From positions 1 through 25,478 of the forward strand of contig JAQGDQ010000854.1 of NCBI GenBank assembly GCA_030141605.1: DNA of 25,478 nucleotides. The letters are read 5' to 3'. The translations under genes and the position numbers were made by a program. The stretch comes from Tubiluchus corallicola (lineage: Eukaryota > Priapulida > Priapulimorpha > Priapulimorphida > Tubiluchidae). The notes beneath the pieces were generated by a model that saw only the letters and a program-made list of their open reading frames with translations, made no database searches and was not told where the DNA came from. Each line of letters begins with the position of its first letter. The stretch's first letter is position 1. Positions 10,951 to 21,060 of this stretch are shown here, one piece after another.

Positions 10951-11222
10951 AAAACCTTGTAGTGCGGTAGTTCCTTTCAGATTTCTGTCTCTAAGTTGAC
11001 TAAAACAACTACAAATACTAAGGATTCAGTTCATCTGCACCAATTTTCAAACTTTTTGTTTGATTTGAGAAAAAATGCAGAAACTAAAGTGTATGCAGTG
11101 CAGAATCCGTATATAACACGGGTCCAGTTACGTAGTCAGGTGATTACTTAAATGTTGGTCATCAATAAGAAATGATTTTATTGAAAATAAGAAGTCATGT
11201 TGTTGGAACAATAAGACAATAG

Positions 11223-11895
11223 AACAAGCTCATAGATTTAAGTGAAATTTACCAGACATCTGCAATGCTTATGGGTTATCCTCAAATTCTCAAACTAATA
11301 TATAGGTATGACCATCCCACAAATATAATTTACTTGTCTGTTAAAACTCTTAAAGTGAAAGAAATATATGACATGTATTGTCTTCATTTCATGCATCAGT
11401 ATCATAATTCACTACTTCCACCAGCTTTTCAGTCATACTTTAGTCCAGTTTCAAATCAACATGATCATTACACAAGATATTCAGTCGGAAACTATGTACT
11501 CCCTGTTCCAAAAACAAATATAATGAAACAGTCATCAAAATATAATGCTATTAAAATATGGTCATCAATTCCACGTGAAATGAAAACTCTTAATCTTTAT
11601 CAATTTAAAAAAGCATCAAAGAATTACCTACTACAATGGTATAATTAACTCACAATTTTACTCATCCTGATCTTAAGTTACTAACAAAACTTATTTTGTT
11701 CTAATGTACGTTATAACTGATGAAAATGTAATGTTAATAGTCAATTGTTTCACTTATCTGGAGGAGGACTCGAAAGCTAAATACTCCTTCCTCATCCTCG
11801 CAGTAACTCGCTTAGTTTATTTTTTTCAATGTAATATCAATTTATATGTATGTTTGAGTTGCTGTGGAATAAATTCATAATTCATAATTTATAAT
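11223..11895 (+). pseudogene. 5'-truncated LINE (CR1/L2-like) ORF2 C-terminus and 3' UTR
   Basis: An open frame from about 11223 to the TAA at 11646-11648 encodes the region after the reverse transcriptase of a non-LTR element. The typical C-terminal pattern is visible: hydrophobic LP-x-x-F segment (SLLPPAFQSYF), HYTRY, KQSSKYNAIKIWSSIP and FKKASKNYLL. This is followed by about 230 bp of 3' UTR ending in AATAAATTCATAATTCATAA-type tail sequence at about 11868-11890. The catalytic part of the polymerase is absent, so the copy is dead on arrival. CR1, L2 and Rex1 types share this C-terminus, so the exact clade is open. Confidence 0.75.
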
Positions 11896-12400
11896 ATCCA
11901 CCTGCATAATACCAGCATTTAAAAAATCAATAGCAAATCATTGTTGAAAAAATAACACATAATGCAGGTGTGACAAATGGGGGCACTGAAAACAATGTAA
12001 ACCCATCTTACCTATTCCGCAATCGCATAACGCGTACGCTTTCCCCGCATGTCCGGTAAAGGCCTCTTTACACTTGCATTATTTTATTAAAGATACATGC
12101 ACAGCGAGTTCATTTAAAATTCCTCGTGTATTCATGTTTAATCGGATTTGCGTGGACATTTTATTCAATTAAGTTTTGTTGAAATTGACTTGTGGCATGC
12201 AGCTTTCTAGTGAGAGTCCCACAGGAGACCAATGCAAAAGCAAAGCTGCATGTTTCCTTATGTCTTAGTAACTGAATAAATTATTAAGCGTGCAAGCATT
12301 TTCAATTTAATCCAGCATAAATTGATCCTAATTTGAGTTTCGAAGTCAATTTAAAGCCGCCCAAATGAACTTAAAAACGAACATTATCCAGACAACTTAC
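11896..12400 (-). other. sequence downstream of the last CUB exon
   Basis: It begins, in transcript direction, with the donor of the 12401-12563 exon. It contains an 11-bp perfect inverted repeat (CATGCAGCTTT 12196-12206, AAAGCTGCATG 12242-12252). A strong minus-strand acceptor occurs at 11986-11988, and a CpG-rich patch near 12015-12065 ends in a GTAAGA donor-like site. No CUB half-domain is encoded here. Confidence 0.45.
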
Positions 12401-12563
12401 CGGTTGAAAAGTTGGCGGAGAATCCCTTGTTGCTACGCCCTCCAGTGGACGACATGCGAACAAGCAAAGCATTATCAGAAGATCGTAGAATGCGAGGCGA
12501 TGGAAGAGCATTCCCGCAGTGTCTCATGATGACCGGGTCATCCTCGGTTGGACCATCGTGAAC
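12401..12563 (-). CDS. Tandem-CUB (cubilin-like) gene, domain D4 second half
   Basis: The acceptor TTTCAG ends at 12564 and the exon opens in phase 0 with VHDG, the normal start of the second half of a CUB domain. RHCG carries the fourth cysteine and the exon ends GFSANFSTG at a phase-1 donor CCG|GTAAGT. NFS is a glycosylation sequon. Where D1-D3 have an Asp in the loop before the final strand (STD, ISD, ITD), this domain reads MSSTGG, so one calcium ligand of the usual calcium-binding CUB site is missing. The phase-1 donor means coding continues downstream (leftward), but no following CUB exon was found in the remaining 12.4 kb. Confidence 0.9.
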
Positions 12564-12661
12564 CTGAAACATGCAATGCAGCAACATGTTGAGAAAATTG
12601 CTATTAAAAACAATCACTTTGCAAGGTCAACAGTTTAGTTTCATAAATGAAAGAGCACCCC

Positions 12662-14397
12662 GTTTTAGTTATACGTGTTATACCCGTTTTAGTTATACGT
12701 GTTATAGTTATACGTGTTATACCTGTTTTAATTATACGTGTTATACCCGTTTTAGTTATACGTGTTATACCTGTTTTAATTATATGTGTTATACCTGTTC
12801 AGTTATACGTGTTATACCTGTTTTAATTATACGTGTTATACCCGTTTTAGTTATACGTGTTATACCTGTTTTAATTATACGTGTTATACCCGTTTTAGTT
12901 ATACGTGTTATACCTGTTTTAATTATACGTGTTATACCCGTTTTAGTTATACGTGTTATACCTGTTTAGTTATACGTGTTATACCTGTTTTAGTTATATG
13001 TGTTATACCTGTTTTAGTTATACGTGTTGTACCTGTTTTAATTATATGTGTTATACCTGTTTAGTTATACGTGTTATACCTGTTTTAGTTATACGTGTTA
13101 TACCTGTTTAGTTATACGTGTTATACCTGTTTTAGTTATACGTGTTATACCTGTTTTAGTTATACGTGTTATACCTCTTTAGTTATACCTGTTTAGTTAT
13201 ACGTGTTATACCTGTTTAGTTATACGTGTTATACCTGTTTTAATTATACGTGTTATACCCGTTTTAGTTATACGTGTTATACCTGTTTAGTTATACGTGT
13301 TATACCTGTTTTAGTTATACGTGTTATACCTGTTTAGTTATACGTGTTATACCTGTTTAGTTATATGTGTTATACCTGTTTTAGTTATATGTGTTATACC
13401 TGTTTTAATTATACGTGTTATACCTGTTTAGTTATACGTGTTATACCTGTTTAGTTATACGTGTTATACCTGTTTTAGTTATAGGTGTTATACCTGTTTA
13501 GTTATACGTGTTATACCTGTATTAGTTATACGTGTTATACCTGTTTAGTTATACGTGTTATACCTGTTTTAGTTATACGTGTTATACCTGTTTTAGTTAT
13601 ACGCGTTATACCTGTTTTAATTATACGTGTTGTACCTGTTTTAATTATATGTGTTATACCTGTTTAGTTATACGTGTTGTACCTGTTTTAATTATATGTG
13701 TTATACCTGTTTAGTTATACGTGTTATACCTGTTTTAATTATACGTGTTATACCTGTTTAGTTATACGTGTTATACCTGTTTTAATTATACGTGTTATAC
13801 CTGTTTTAGTTATACGTGTTATACCTGTTTTAGTTATACGTGTTATACCTGTTTAATTATACGTGTTATACCTGTTTAGTTATACGTGTTATACCTGTTT
13901 AGTTATACGTGTTATACCTGTTTAGTTATATGTGTTATACCTGTTTTAGTTATATGTGTTATACCTGTTTTAGTTATACGTGTTATACCTGTTTTAGTTA
14001 TACGTGTGATACCTGTTTTAGTTATACGTGTTATACCTGTTTTAGTTATAGGTGTTATACCTGTTTAGTTATACGTGTTATACCTGTATTAGTTATACGT
14101 GTTATACCTGTTTAGTTATACGTGTTATACCTGTTTTAGTTATACGTGTTATACCTGTTTTAGTTATACGCGTTATACCTGTTTTAATTATACGTGTTGT
14201 ACCTGTTTTAATTATATGTGTTATACCTGTTTAGTTATACGTGTTGTACCTGTTTTAATTATATGTGTTATACCTGTTTAGTTATACGTGTTATACCTGT
14301 TTTAATTATACGTGTTATACCTGTTTAGTTATACGTGTTATACCTGTTTTAATTATACGTGTTATACCTGTTTTAGTTATACATGTTTAGTTATATA
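12662..14397. repeat. 23/24-bp minisatellite, about 73 copies
   Basis: The unit is TTATACGTGTTATACCTG followed by TTTTAG, TTTAG or TTTTAA, giving 24- and 23-bp versions. Every unit has an ACGTG core or an ATGTG/ACGCG variant. Plus-strand frames rich in Y, T, C or V, I, P across it are repeat translations, not genes. A block of about 335 bp (13481-13816) is repeated with the same variant order at 14048-14383, 567 bp away. The array fills much of the intron that splits CUB domain D4. Confidence 0.97.
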
Positions 14398-14797
14398 GTT
14401 TTAATGATACATGTGGAATTAATTTAAATTAGTTATTGAAGTTTAATAACTTCCAATAAATTACAATTAAATAATAATATAATATAAATTATATAATAAT
14501 ATATATATATATATATAATGTTATAAGATATATAATACAAAAACAACAAAAATCCATAATATTTAATTACAAGTCAAAAATGTCAAATCAGACGTCATAA
14601 CAGACAGTGAAATAAACTTTATCGAATACTGACTGCTTAGAGGAATTAATTTAAAGAAATAAACTCAGACGTCAGAAATGCTATAAAGAGCCTTCACATT
14701 TAGTAAGCTCATAGTAGATAACAATTTTTTTACAATTAATCTAAATTTCAAGATTATCAGTTAGTGACAGAATTCATTTAAAAATTTTCAAATGTCT
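14398..14797. other. very AT-rich intron segment
   Basis: This includes a (TA)n run near 14499-14516. No other structure or coding signal was seen. Confidence 0.6.
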
Positions 14798-15138
14798 TTA
14801 ACCCTTTCATACCCGTTGTATCCCGTGGGATACGAGAATATTTTCTGCCTTTAAAATTAATAAAATTTTAAAACTGACAGTTATTTGATCTGTTAATAGT
14901 TATTTTGATTTAAGCCAATAACAATAGACTAAAAATGGTGATAAAATGGCAAACTAGAAAATCTACATGGCATAAAAAACTGCGCAAGGTACAGTACTTT
15001 AGAGACGACTTTGTACAGATCAGCATAGCGTGCATACTAAATGTCTTAAATACTTTAAAAAATTATCAGCAGTTGCAAAATGAAGCACATTTTATGCTTT
15101 TGTTGTGTTTTTAAAAAAGTTGGGACTGAAAGGGTTAA
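14798..15138. mobile_element. TTAA-type miniature inverted-repeat element, copy B
   Basis: The borders are TTAACCCTTTCA and TGAAAGGGTTAA, perfect 12-bp inverted ends that include the TTAA target site. The body is nearly identical to copy A (2136-2594) except that about 130 bp near the right end, including the second TATCCCGTGGGATAC palindrome, is absent. The perfect ends suggest that it is younger than, or better preserved than, copy A. It lies in the CUB D4 intron, 245 bp downstream of the D4 first-half exon in transcript direction. Confidence 0.88.
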
Positions 15139-15383
15139 AACAACTTTCACTCATTAAAAGCTTTGTGTCAAGTCGAGTTCAAATTGTGGATTCGTTCGAT
15201 CAGCTGTGTATTCATAACCATACCTTTGACCTTATTATAGCAATATGCTACCCTAATAAGATTAATGCCAAACATAATAATGCACGGTATAGATCGAATA
15301 ATCAGTTTTCAATTTATGAAACGAAGCTCAAACTTATCAATATTTTTCGTCCAATTATCTATGTAATAAACAAGTTTAATTAC

Positions 15384-15568
15384 CACTACGTGATCGGTAC
15401 TGCAGTTCCCCGAGGTGCTTCCCACGTCGAAATCTATAAAGTTGAGCATAACTTCGTGAGATTCCTGTACAGCTATGAGCCAGCTGCAGTCTGTGTTTAC
15501 GGCGTAGTTGTTGGGATAGTTAGGAGAATGGATCTGCCCCTTCGGAGTGGAAAATCTTCCGCCACAAC
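15384..15568 (-). CDS. Tandem-CUB (cubilin-like) gene, domain D4 first half
   Basis: The acceptor TTTTCCAG is followed by a phase-1 start that gives GCGGRFSTPKG, the first cysteine of a CUB domain. QIHSPNYPNNY and DCSW (second cysteine) follow, then a NFIDFDV strand and GNCSTDHVV with the third cysteine. The phase-0 donor GTG|GTAATT lies after 15384. The Tyr that normally precedes the Asp (YD) is Thr here (TDHVV). With the exon at 12401-12563 the domain is 116 residues, the usual CUB size of about 110. The plus-strand frame over this exon (15105-15596) is a shadow. Confidence 0.93.
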
Positions 15569-15796
15569 CTGGAAAACAATATGCCAACATATCTAACAAG
15601 TCTTCTGAGCATATTTTCAACTTTTTTAGTACTATAATAAGAAACTAATAAACGTACGCATCTTATCTTTACACCTTAAGCATTATTGTACAGCAGTACC
15701 ATGTACTATTATTCCAAATTCAAATTCATCCTACAATTTTTAAGGTTTTAATTTTTATCACTTGAAAAGAGTTTGCATATTTATCATGCAAATGTC

Positions 15797-15832
15797 TAAT
15801 GATAATGATGATGATGATGATGATGGTGGTGG

Positions 15833-15888
<56 letters not shown>

Positions 15889-16137
15889 TTGATGTCGATG
15901 CTGATGTTGTTAATGATGATGATGATGATGATGATGGCGATGACGACTGATGATCTTGATGTCGATGCTGATGTTGTTAATGATGATGATGATGATGATG
16001 ATGATGACGATGACGACTGATGATGTTGATAGTGATGAATGATGATGATGGGTGGTGGTGGCGGTAGTGATAATGATGATGATGGTGATGATGATGATAA
16101 TAGTGATGATGAATGATGATGATGATGATGATGGTGG

Positions 16138-16186
<49 letters not shown>

Positions 16187-16286
16187 GATGACGATGACGA
16201 TGAAGATGATGGTGGTGATGATGATGATGCCGATGATGATGATGATGATGATGATGCTGATCATCATCATCATCATCATCATCATC

Positions 16287-16345
<59 letters not shown>

Positions 16346-16365
16346 CATCATCATTATTATAATAG
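15797..16365. repeat. trinucleotide microsatellite block: (GAT)n, then (ATC)n and (ATA)n
   Basis: Impure (GAT)n runs from about 15797 to 16256, then switches strand sense through GCTGATC into (ATC)n, then (ATA)n to about 16345, and returns to ATC/ATT. A 67-bp subsegment beginning TTGATGTCGATGCTGATG occurs at 15889 and again at 15956. The frames that encode long runs of Asp, Met, Ile or Asn here are low-complexity translations and not genes. Confidence 0.95.
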
Positions 16366-16648
16366 ATATTATAAGATGTGTTACAAGATAAATAAAAAAA
16401 TATTATATTATATATTGTTATATTATTTTTATTAAGCTTAAATTCAAGCCAGGCTCCATTTGAAATTCTTGCTACAATTAGCTACATTCAGCAGGCCTGT
16501 TGATAAATGCAGGATCACTCAGACCAAACACGACGACTTCGTAAAATTCAAGCTGTGGCATTTTTCACGCTACAAAACTTTCTAATCAAATTTTACAAAC
16601 CAAGCTTGACCACGCCGTTAGCTACATACCTTACTGGCACTTAAAAAG
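16366..16648. other. intron segment without feature
   Basis: Moderately AT-rich sequence between the trinucleotide block and the hAT element. Nothing recognisable was seen. Confidence 0.5.
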
Positions 16649-16656
16649 TACTAGAG

Positions 16657-17073
16657 CAGGGGTGTGCAAATTATCTGACTAGGCGGGCCACATTAAACTT
16701 TCCCGCAATTCCTGCAGGCCACAGGCAGTTTGATCAAGGAGCCAAGTACAGAAAGGCCTAATAACGATTTTTTGCATCCGACCTGCGTACATCATTACTA
16801 CTACACTCAAGAAACTATTTTAGAAGTTATTAAAATTTATATTACAAACCATATATTTCTACTTTCAGGACAGATAGTGGTAATTTCATTACAATGCATA
16901 TTAGTAATGTGTATCACACAGTCTGTGTAGTACAGTGTTATTAAGCTACAACCGTCTTGTAAGGGTTAATGGATACACTCAATTAACCGCCCGGGCCGCA
17001 CTTTCATTAGGTTGACAAATCTCTTCGCGGGCCGCACAAATTCTCTCGGCGGGCTGCAATTTGCACACCCCTG
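16657..17073. mobile_element. hAT-type MITE with intact ends and 8-bp target duplication
   Basis: The ends are a perfect 16-bp inverted repeat, CAGGGGTGTGCAAATT at left and its complement at right. Both sides are flanked by the 8-bp duplication TACTAGAG (16649-16656 and 17074-17081). Subterminal GCGGGCCGCA-like motifs recur near both ends (for example 16683 and 16990-17060), which is common in hAT elements as transposase binding sites. At 417 bp there is no room for a transposase. The exact target duplication suggests a fairly recent insertion. It lies just downstream of the splice donor of the CUB exon 17098-17266. Confidence 0.93.
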
Positions 17074-17097
17074 TACTAGAGTACTAAAACACCTCAC

Positions 17098-17266
17098 CTC
17101 CGCTTTGAGATGCGTATGTGATGTTAAACCCGCGGCCGTTCACACTGTTGTCCGTTATGAATCTAATGAACATGCTGTTGCCCGTACTTGCTAGTTGTTG
17201 AGCGGTTGTCTGGCTGTGACAGAGATCGGCCAGTACCGGTGCTGTATCGTCAACCCCTCCATATAT
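17098..17266 (-). CDS. Tandem-CUB (cubilin-like) gene, domain D3 second half
   Basis: The acceptor is ATGGCTTAG and the phase-0 start reads IYGGVDD. The fourth cysteine is in DLCHSQ (the usual FCG has changed), followed by GNSMFIRFITDNS, where the Asp would be a calcium ligand, and GRGFNITYA with a NIT sequon. The exon ends SQSGG at a phase-1 donor GGAG|GTGAGG. Its length of 169 bp is the longest of the second-half exons. The hAT MITE begins (with its target duplication) 16 bp past this donor. D3 totals 117 residues with 18464-18645. Confidence 0.92.
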
Positions 17267-17366
17267 CTAAGCCATAAAATACAAACATCCAATATATCAG
17301 AGTGCAATGGTTGTATCACACTACTAGACTGCAATAGAAACATTTAAAGCTCTTGTCAGAGGTCTG

Positions 17367-17503
17367 TGGATTTGCAAGAGTCATAGATACGGGTTCGTAA
17401 GACTTTGTTGCAGATTTGCAAGAGTCATAGATACGGGTTCGTAAGACTTCGTTGCGGATTTGCAAGAGTCATAGATACGGGTTCGTAAGACATAACCAAT
17501 TGA
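17367..17503. repeat. three tandem copies of a 44-bp unit
   Basis: The core TTTGCAAGAGTCATAGATAC is repeated at 17371, 17415 and 17459, exactly 44 bp apart, each followed by GGGTTCGTAAGAC. The copies are nearly identical, so the expansion is recent. It lies about 100 bp upstream, in transcript direction, of the D3 second-half exon. Confidence 0.93.
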
Positions 17504-18276
<773 letters not shown>

Positions 18277-18463
18277 ATTTCATTTCGAAATGGAACTAAA
18301 TCGCTCTCTCCTCTCTTTCTCTTTCTTTCTCTCCCCTCTCTCTCTATTTTCTGTCTCTCTTTCTCAGATGAACTATGATATTCAAAAACGTATTGAACGT
18401 TGTGAGGATGTTTTTTTAATAAATACAAAACTTGTTTAACAAGAAAACAAACTATAAACTAAC

Positions 18464-18645
18464 CACTAAGTGATCATAAAGGCAGGCGGGATGATTCTCA
18501 ACACTTAGATCATTAATGCTCAGACGAACGTTACTGCCAGGTTGCACGGTGATGGACCACTCACAGATACGACGGTGGGGATATCCAACCGGGTACCCGG
18601 GACTGATAATCGTGCCCTTGTCTGCTGTCAGCTGATCGCCACAGC
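18464..18645 (-). CDS. Tandem-CUB (cubilin-like) gene, domain D3 first half
   Basis: The acceptor is TCTTTTTCTAG and the phase-1 start gives GCGDQLTADKG. IISPGYPVGYP, ICEW (second cysteine), RLSINDLSVEN and ACLYDHLV (third cysteine and the Tyr-Asp pair) follow, ending at a phase-0 donor GTG|GTTAGT. At 182 bp it is the same length as the D2 first-half exon. It pairs with 17098-17266. An in-frame extension upstream to an ATG at 18763 is intron sequence and contains a poly-G run on the plus strand. Confidence 0.93.
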
Positions 18646-19255
18646 CTAGAAAAAGAGTCAGATAAAAAAAAGTAAAACACTGCAGCATAAAGAAACGCTC
18701 ATAGGGCCATTGCGACTGAACAGGCATCAGAACATACATGGCGGGGGGGGGGGCTAACTCCACCCCAGCACAAATGTAGGAAGTTCATAGAACATGAGGT
18801 CTACATAAAAGTAAAAAATTATTCGTTTCTTTTCATTACAAGACCAGGGAAGAATAAAGGTTAAATTTCTACCTATTATTAATTCACCTACAATTGACTT
18901 TGCATAAATGTTTACAAAAACGTGTAACAATTTCAACTTAGTTTGTATTAACTCAAAATAACAATACACCTGCATTGTACATACTATAGTCACTGACATT
19001 TTAGCAAAATAACCTACACAAAGGTCTGTTATGCTACGGTGTTATCGCAGTTCAATTGTAATATGCTTTTGGATGACTGAAAGGAACTGATGGAAGGCAT
19101 GACACAAAATATAGTGTGTTACGAAAATTGATACATTTTACATGCTAGCAAAAGTAAATGTGCGCATACGTGGTGTCCGCATACGAGTAACTCCATGCTT
19201 CGCATTCCGCACTAGTTTATTCACAAATAAAACAAAAAGGGTAAATACTCTTTAC
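18646..19255 (-). other. intron between D2 and D3
   Basis: Ordinary AT-rich intron of 610 bp with a short G9-10 run near 18745. No further exon or repeat was seen. Confidence 0.6.
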
Positions 19256-19415
19256 CATTTGTTATCCACTCGAAACGGAATCCATTCAGGGCCAGCCCAG
19301 CATCCGAAATGAAATGAACCCACAGCTTACTGGTATTAGTGGCAAATGGGGCGGGAATTGTCCTACCGCAGAATTTACCGATTAGAGGTGCCTGGTCATT
19401 CTCCCCATCGCGTAG
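19256..19415 (-). CDS. Tandem-CUB (cubilin-like) gene, domain D2 second half
   Basis: The acceptor is CTTATTGTAG and the phase-0 start reads LRDGEND. KFCGRTIPAP has the fourth cysteine, then TNTSKLWVHFISDAG (a NTS sequon and the calcium-ligand Asp), and NGFRFEWITNG at a phase-1 donor AATG|GTAAAG. The 160-bp exon is flanked by stop codons or splice sites in a short frame and is easily missed by ORF length alone. It was found by its position and CUB pattern. D2 totals 114 residues together with 20461-20642. Confidence 0.92.
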
Positions 19416-19621
19416 CTACAATAAGAACCGAAGTTTATCTGCTAGAATTCAGTATATATTTATGGCTATGCGACAAGAATAAATTATGCCTATCGCATAA
19501 TGCTTAGCAAATCAAAATATTGTCATTGTGGTCTTTATTAGGTTCTGTTACAATTGTTTTGTAGTACACTGCGTTGGTAAAAATACCCTGAACTTTGAAA
19601 CAGTTAAAAGCCTGCTTCACC

Positions 19622-20080
<459 letters not shown>

Positions 20081-20106
20081 TGCATGAAAGACAAGAGTGT
20101 TTACAA

Positions 20107-20302
20107 AGTGACTGCCCGAAAGTTACTCCCTCTGTGCCAGCTTTTTCATTACCTTTTTTCAACAGCAAAATGCTTCACTGAATCAGGAAGCTTTTTGACT
20201 AAGTGATATACACGAGTTACCGCTTGGTACAAGCAATTACTAAGTCAATGTCCTAGTGATGATAGTTTGTACAAAACAAGAAATCAATAACTCTATAATG
20301 AA
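20107..20302. repeat. dispersed repeat family, copy 2
   Basis: Related to 3878-4095 in the same orientation. Shared blocks include GACTGCC, AACAGC, GCTTCACT, TTGGTACAA and ACTCTATAA. Its start abuts the (GA)n tract at 20080. Confidence 0.65.
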
Positions 20303-20460
20303 ATAATTTCAGGTAAAACAAAGTCAATTAAAAATTTAAATTAAAATCTGAAACGAATAACTAGCAGTATTAAACAACAGAAAATATTGTTTCTTGACGC
20401 ACACAGTACGAATCAATCAATCGATCAATCAATCACGTATAGATTCACAATAAATTTTAC

Positions 20461-20642
20461 CTCGAGGTAATCATATCTACAATTAGCCGCATCCTCCACA
20501 GAGAAGTGTGAAAATGAAACATTTAGGGTGTTGCCCATTGTGGTCTCTACAACCCAAGTGCAATCCCTGTAGTGAGGGTACGCACTGGGAAAATTCGGAC
20601 TCGCAACGGCACCGGCAACTTTCTTCACGTTGTTGTTACAAT
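20461..20642 (-). CDS. Tandem-CUB (cubilin-like) gene, domain D2 first half
   Basis: The acceptor is TATTTTCTAG and the phase-1 start gives DCNNNVKKVAG, where the usual CGG of a CUB start is CNN. VASPNFPSAYP, DCTW (second cysteine), NVSFSHFSVED (NVS sequon) and NCRYDYLE (third cysteine) follow, with a phase-0 donor GAG|GTAAAA. The conserved YDYLE motif predicts an intact calcium site together with the Asp in the next exon. The 182-bp length matches the D3 equivalent. Confidence 0.93.
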
Positions 20643-20733
20643 CTAGAAAATACAAAACAAAATGGCTTCCTAGAATCAAGCGGCTACGAGGTGGCACATG
20701 CACAAAATCATACATTTGTCTAACTCCTTCGGG

Positions 20734-21060
20734 TTACTAACTAACTATTTAACTATGTTACTAACTGTAAAATATTCCAATGTATACATGACTTTATATT
20801 ATGTACTAAACGCTTCCAGTAGTTTCTATCTGATATGAAATGCATCATTCTTAAATAATCGTACATTAATATTTACTAACCGTCATTTTCTACTAATGTC
20901 TAATGTATCACTGTAGTAAAGCTTTAGTATACTAAAACTAAGTATAGTCTATTCCTGCTGTAAATGTTCTTGTAAATAGTGTATAAAGTGTGTTGTGGTG
21001 AGGATCCTAAATCATGTAGTACAAACTGTCTGATCCAATCCTAAATAAATTAAGTTTAAA
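20734..21060 (+). mobile_element. retroposon insertion with 14-bp target-site duplication
   Basis: The sequence CTAACTCCTTCGGG occurs at 20720-20733 and again at 21061-21074 and encloses 327 bp that end CCTAAATAAATTAAGTTTAAA. A long, non-fixed target duplication and an AATAAA-type 3' end indicate target-primed insertion of a SINE or 5'-truncated LINE. No pol III boxes or coding frame were seen. It lies 92 bp upstream of the D2 first-half exon in transcript direction. Confidence 0.7.

Noticed and set aside
12012-12075. Minus-strand CpG-rich piece ending in GGAATAG|GTAAGA, encoding CKEAFTGHAGKAYALCDCG in one frame
   Set aside because: It has no acceptor in the phase needed after D4 and no recognised domain. 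The CpG-rich block in AT-rich DNA looks more like a repeat fragment than an exon.
12662-14397. Plus-strand frames of 60-132 codons rich in Y, T, C or V, I, P
   Set aside because: They are translations of a 23/24-bp tandem repeat, broken at random and antisense in a CUB intron.
15105-15596. 163-codon plus-strand frame
   Set aside because: It runs antisense over the well-supported CUB D4 exon and shows no domain of its own.
15762-16435. Frames with long Asp, Met, Ile, His or Asn runs
   Set aside because: They are microsatellite translations in all frames on both strands, lying within an intron.
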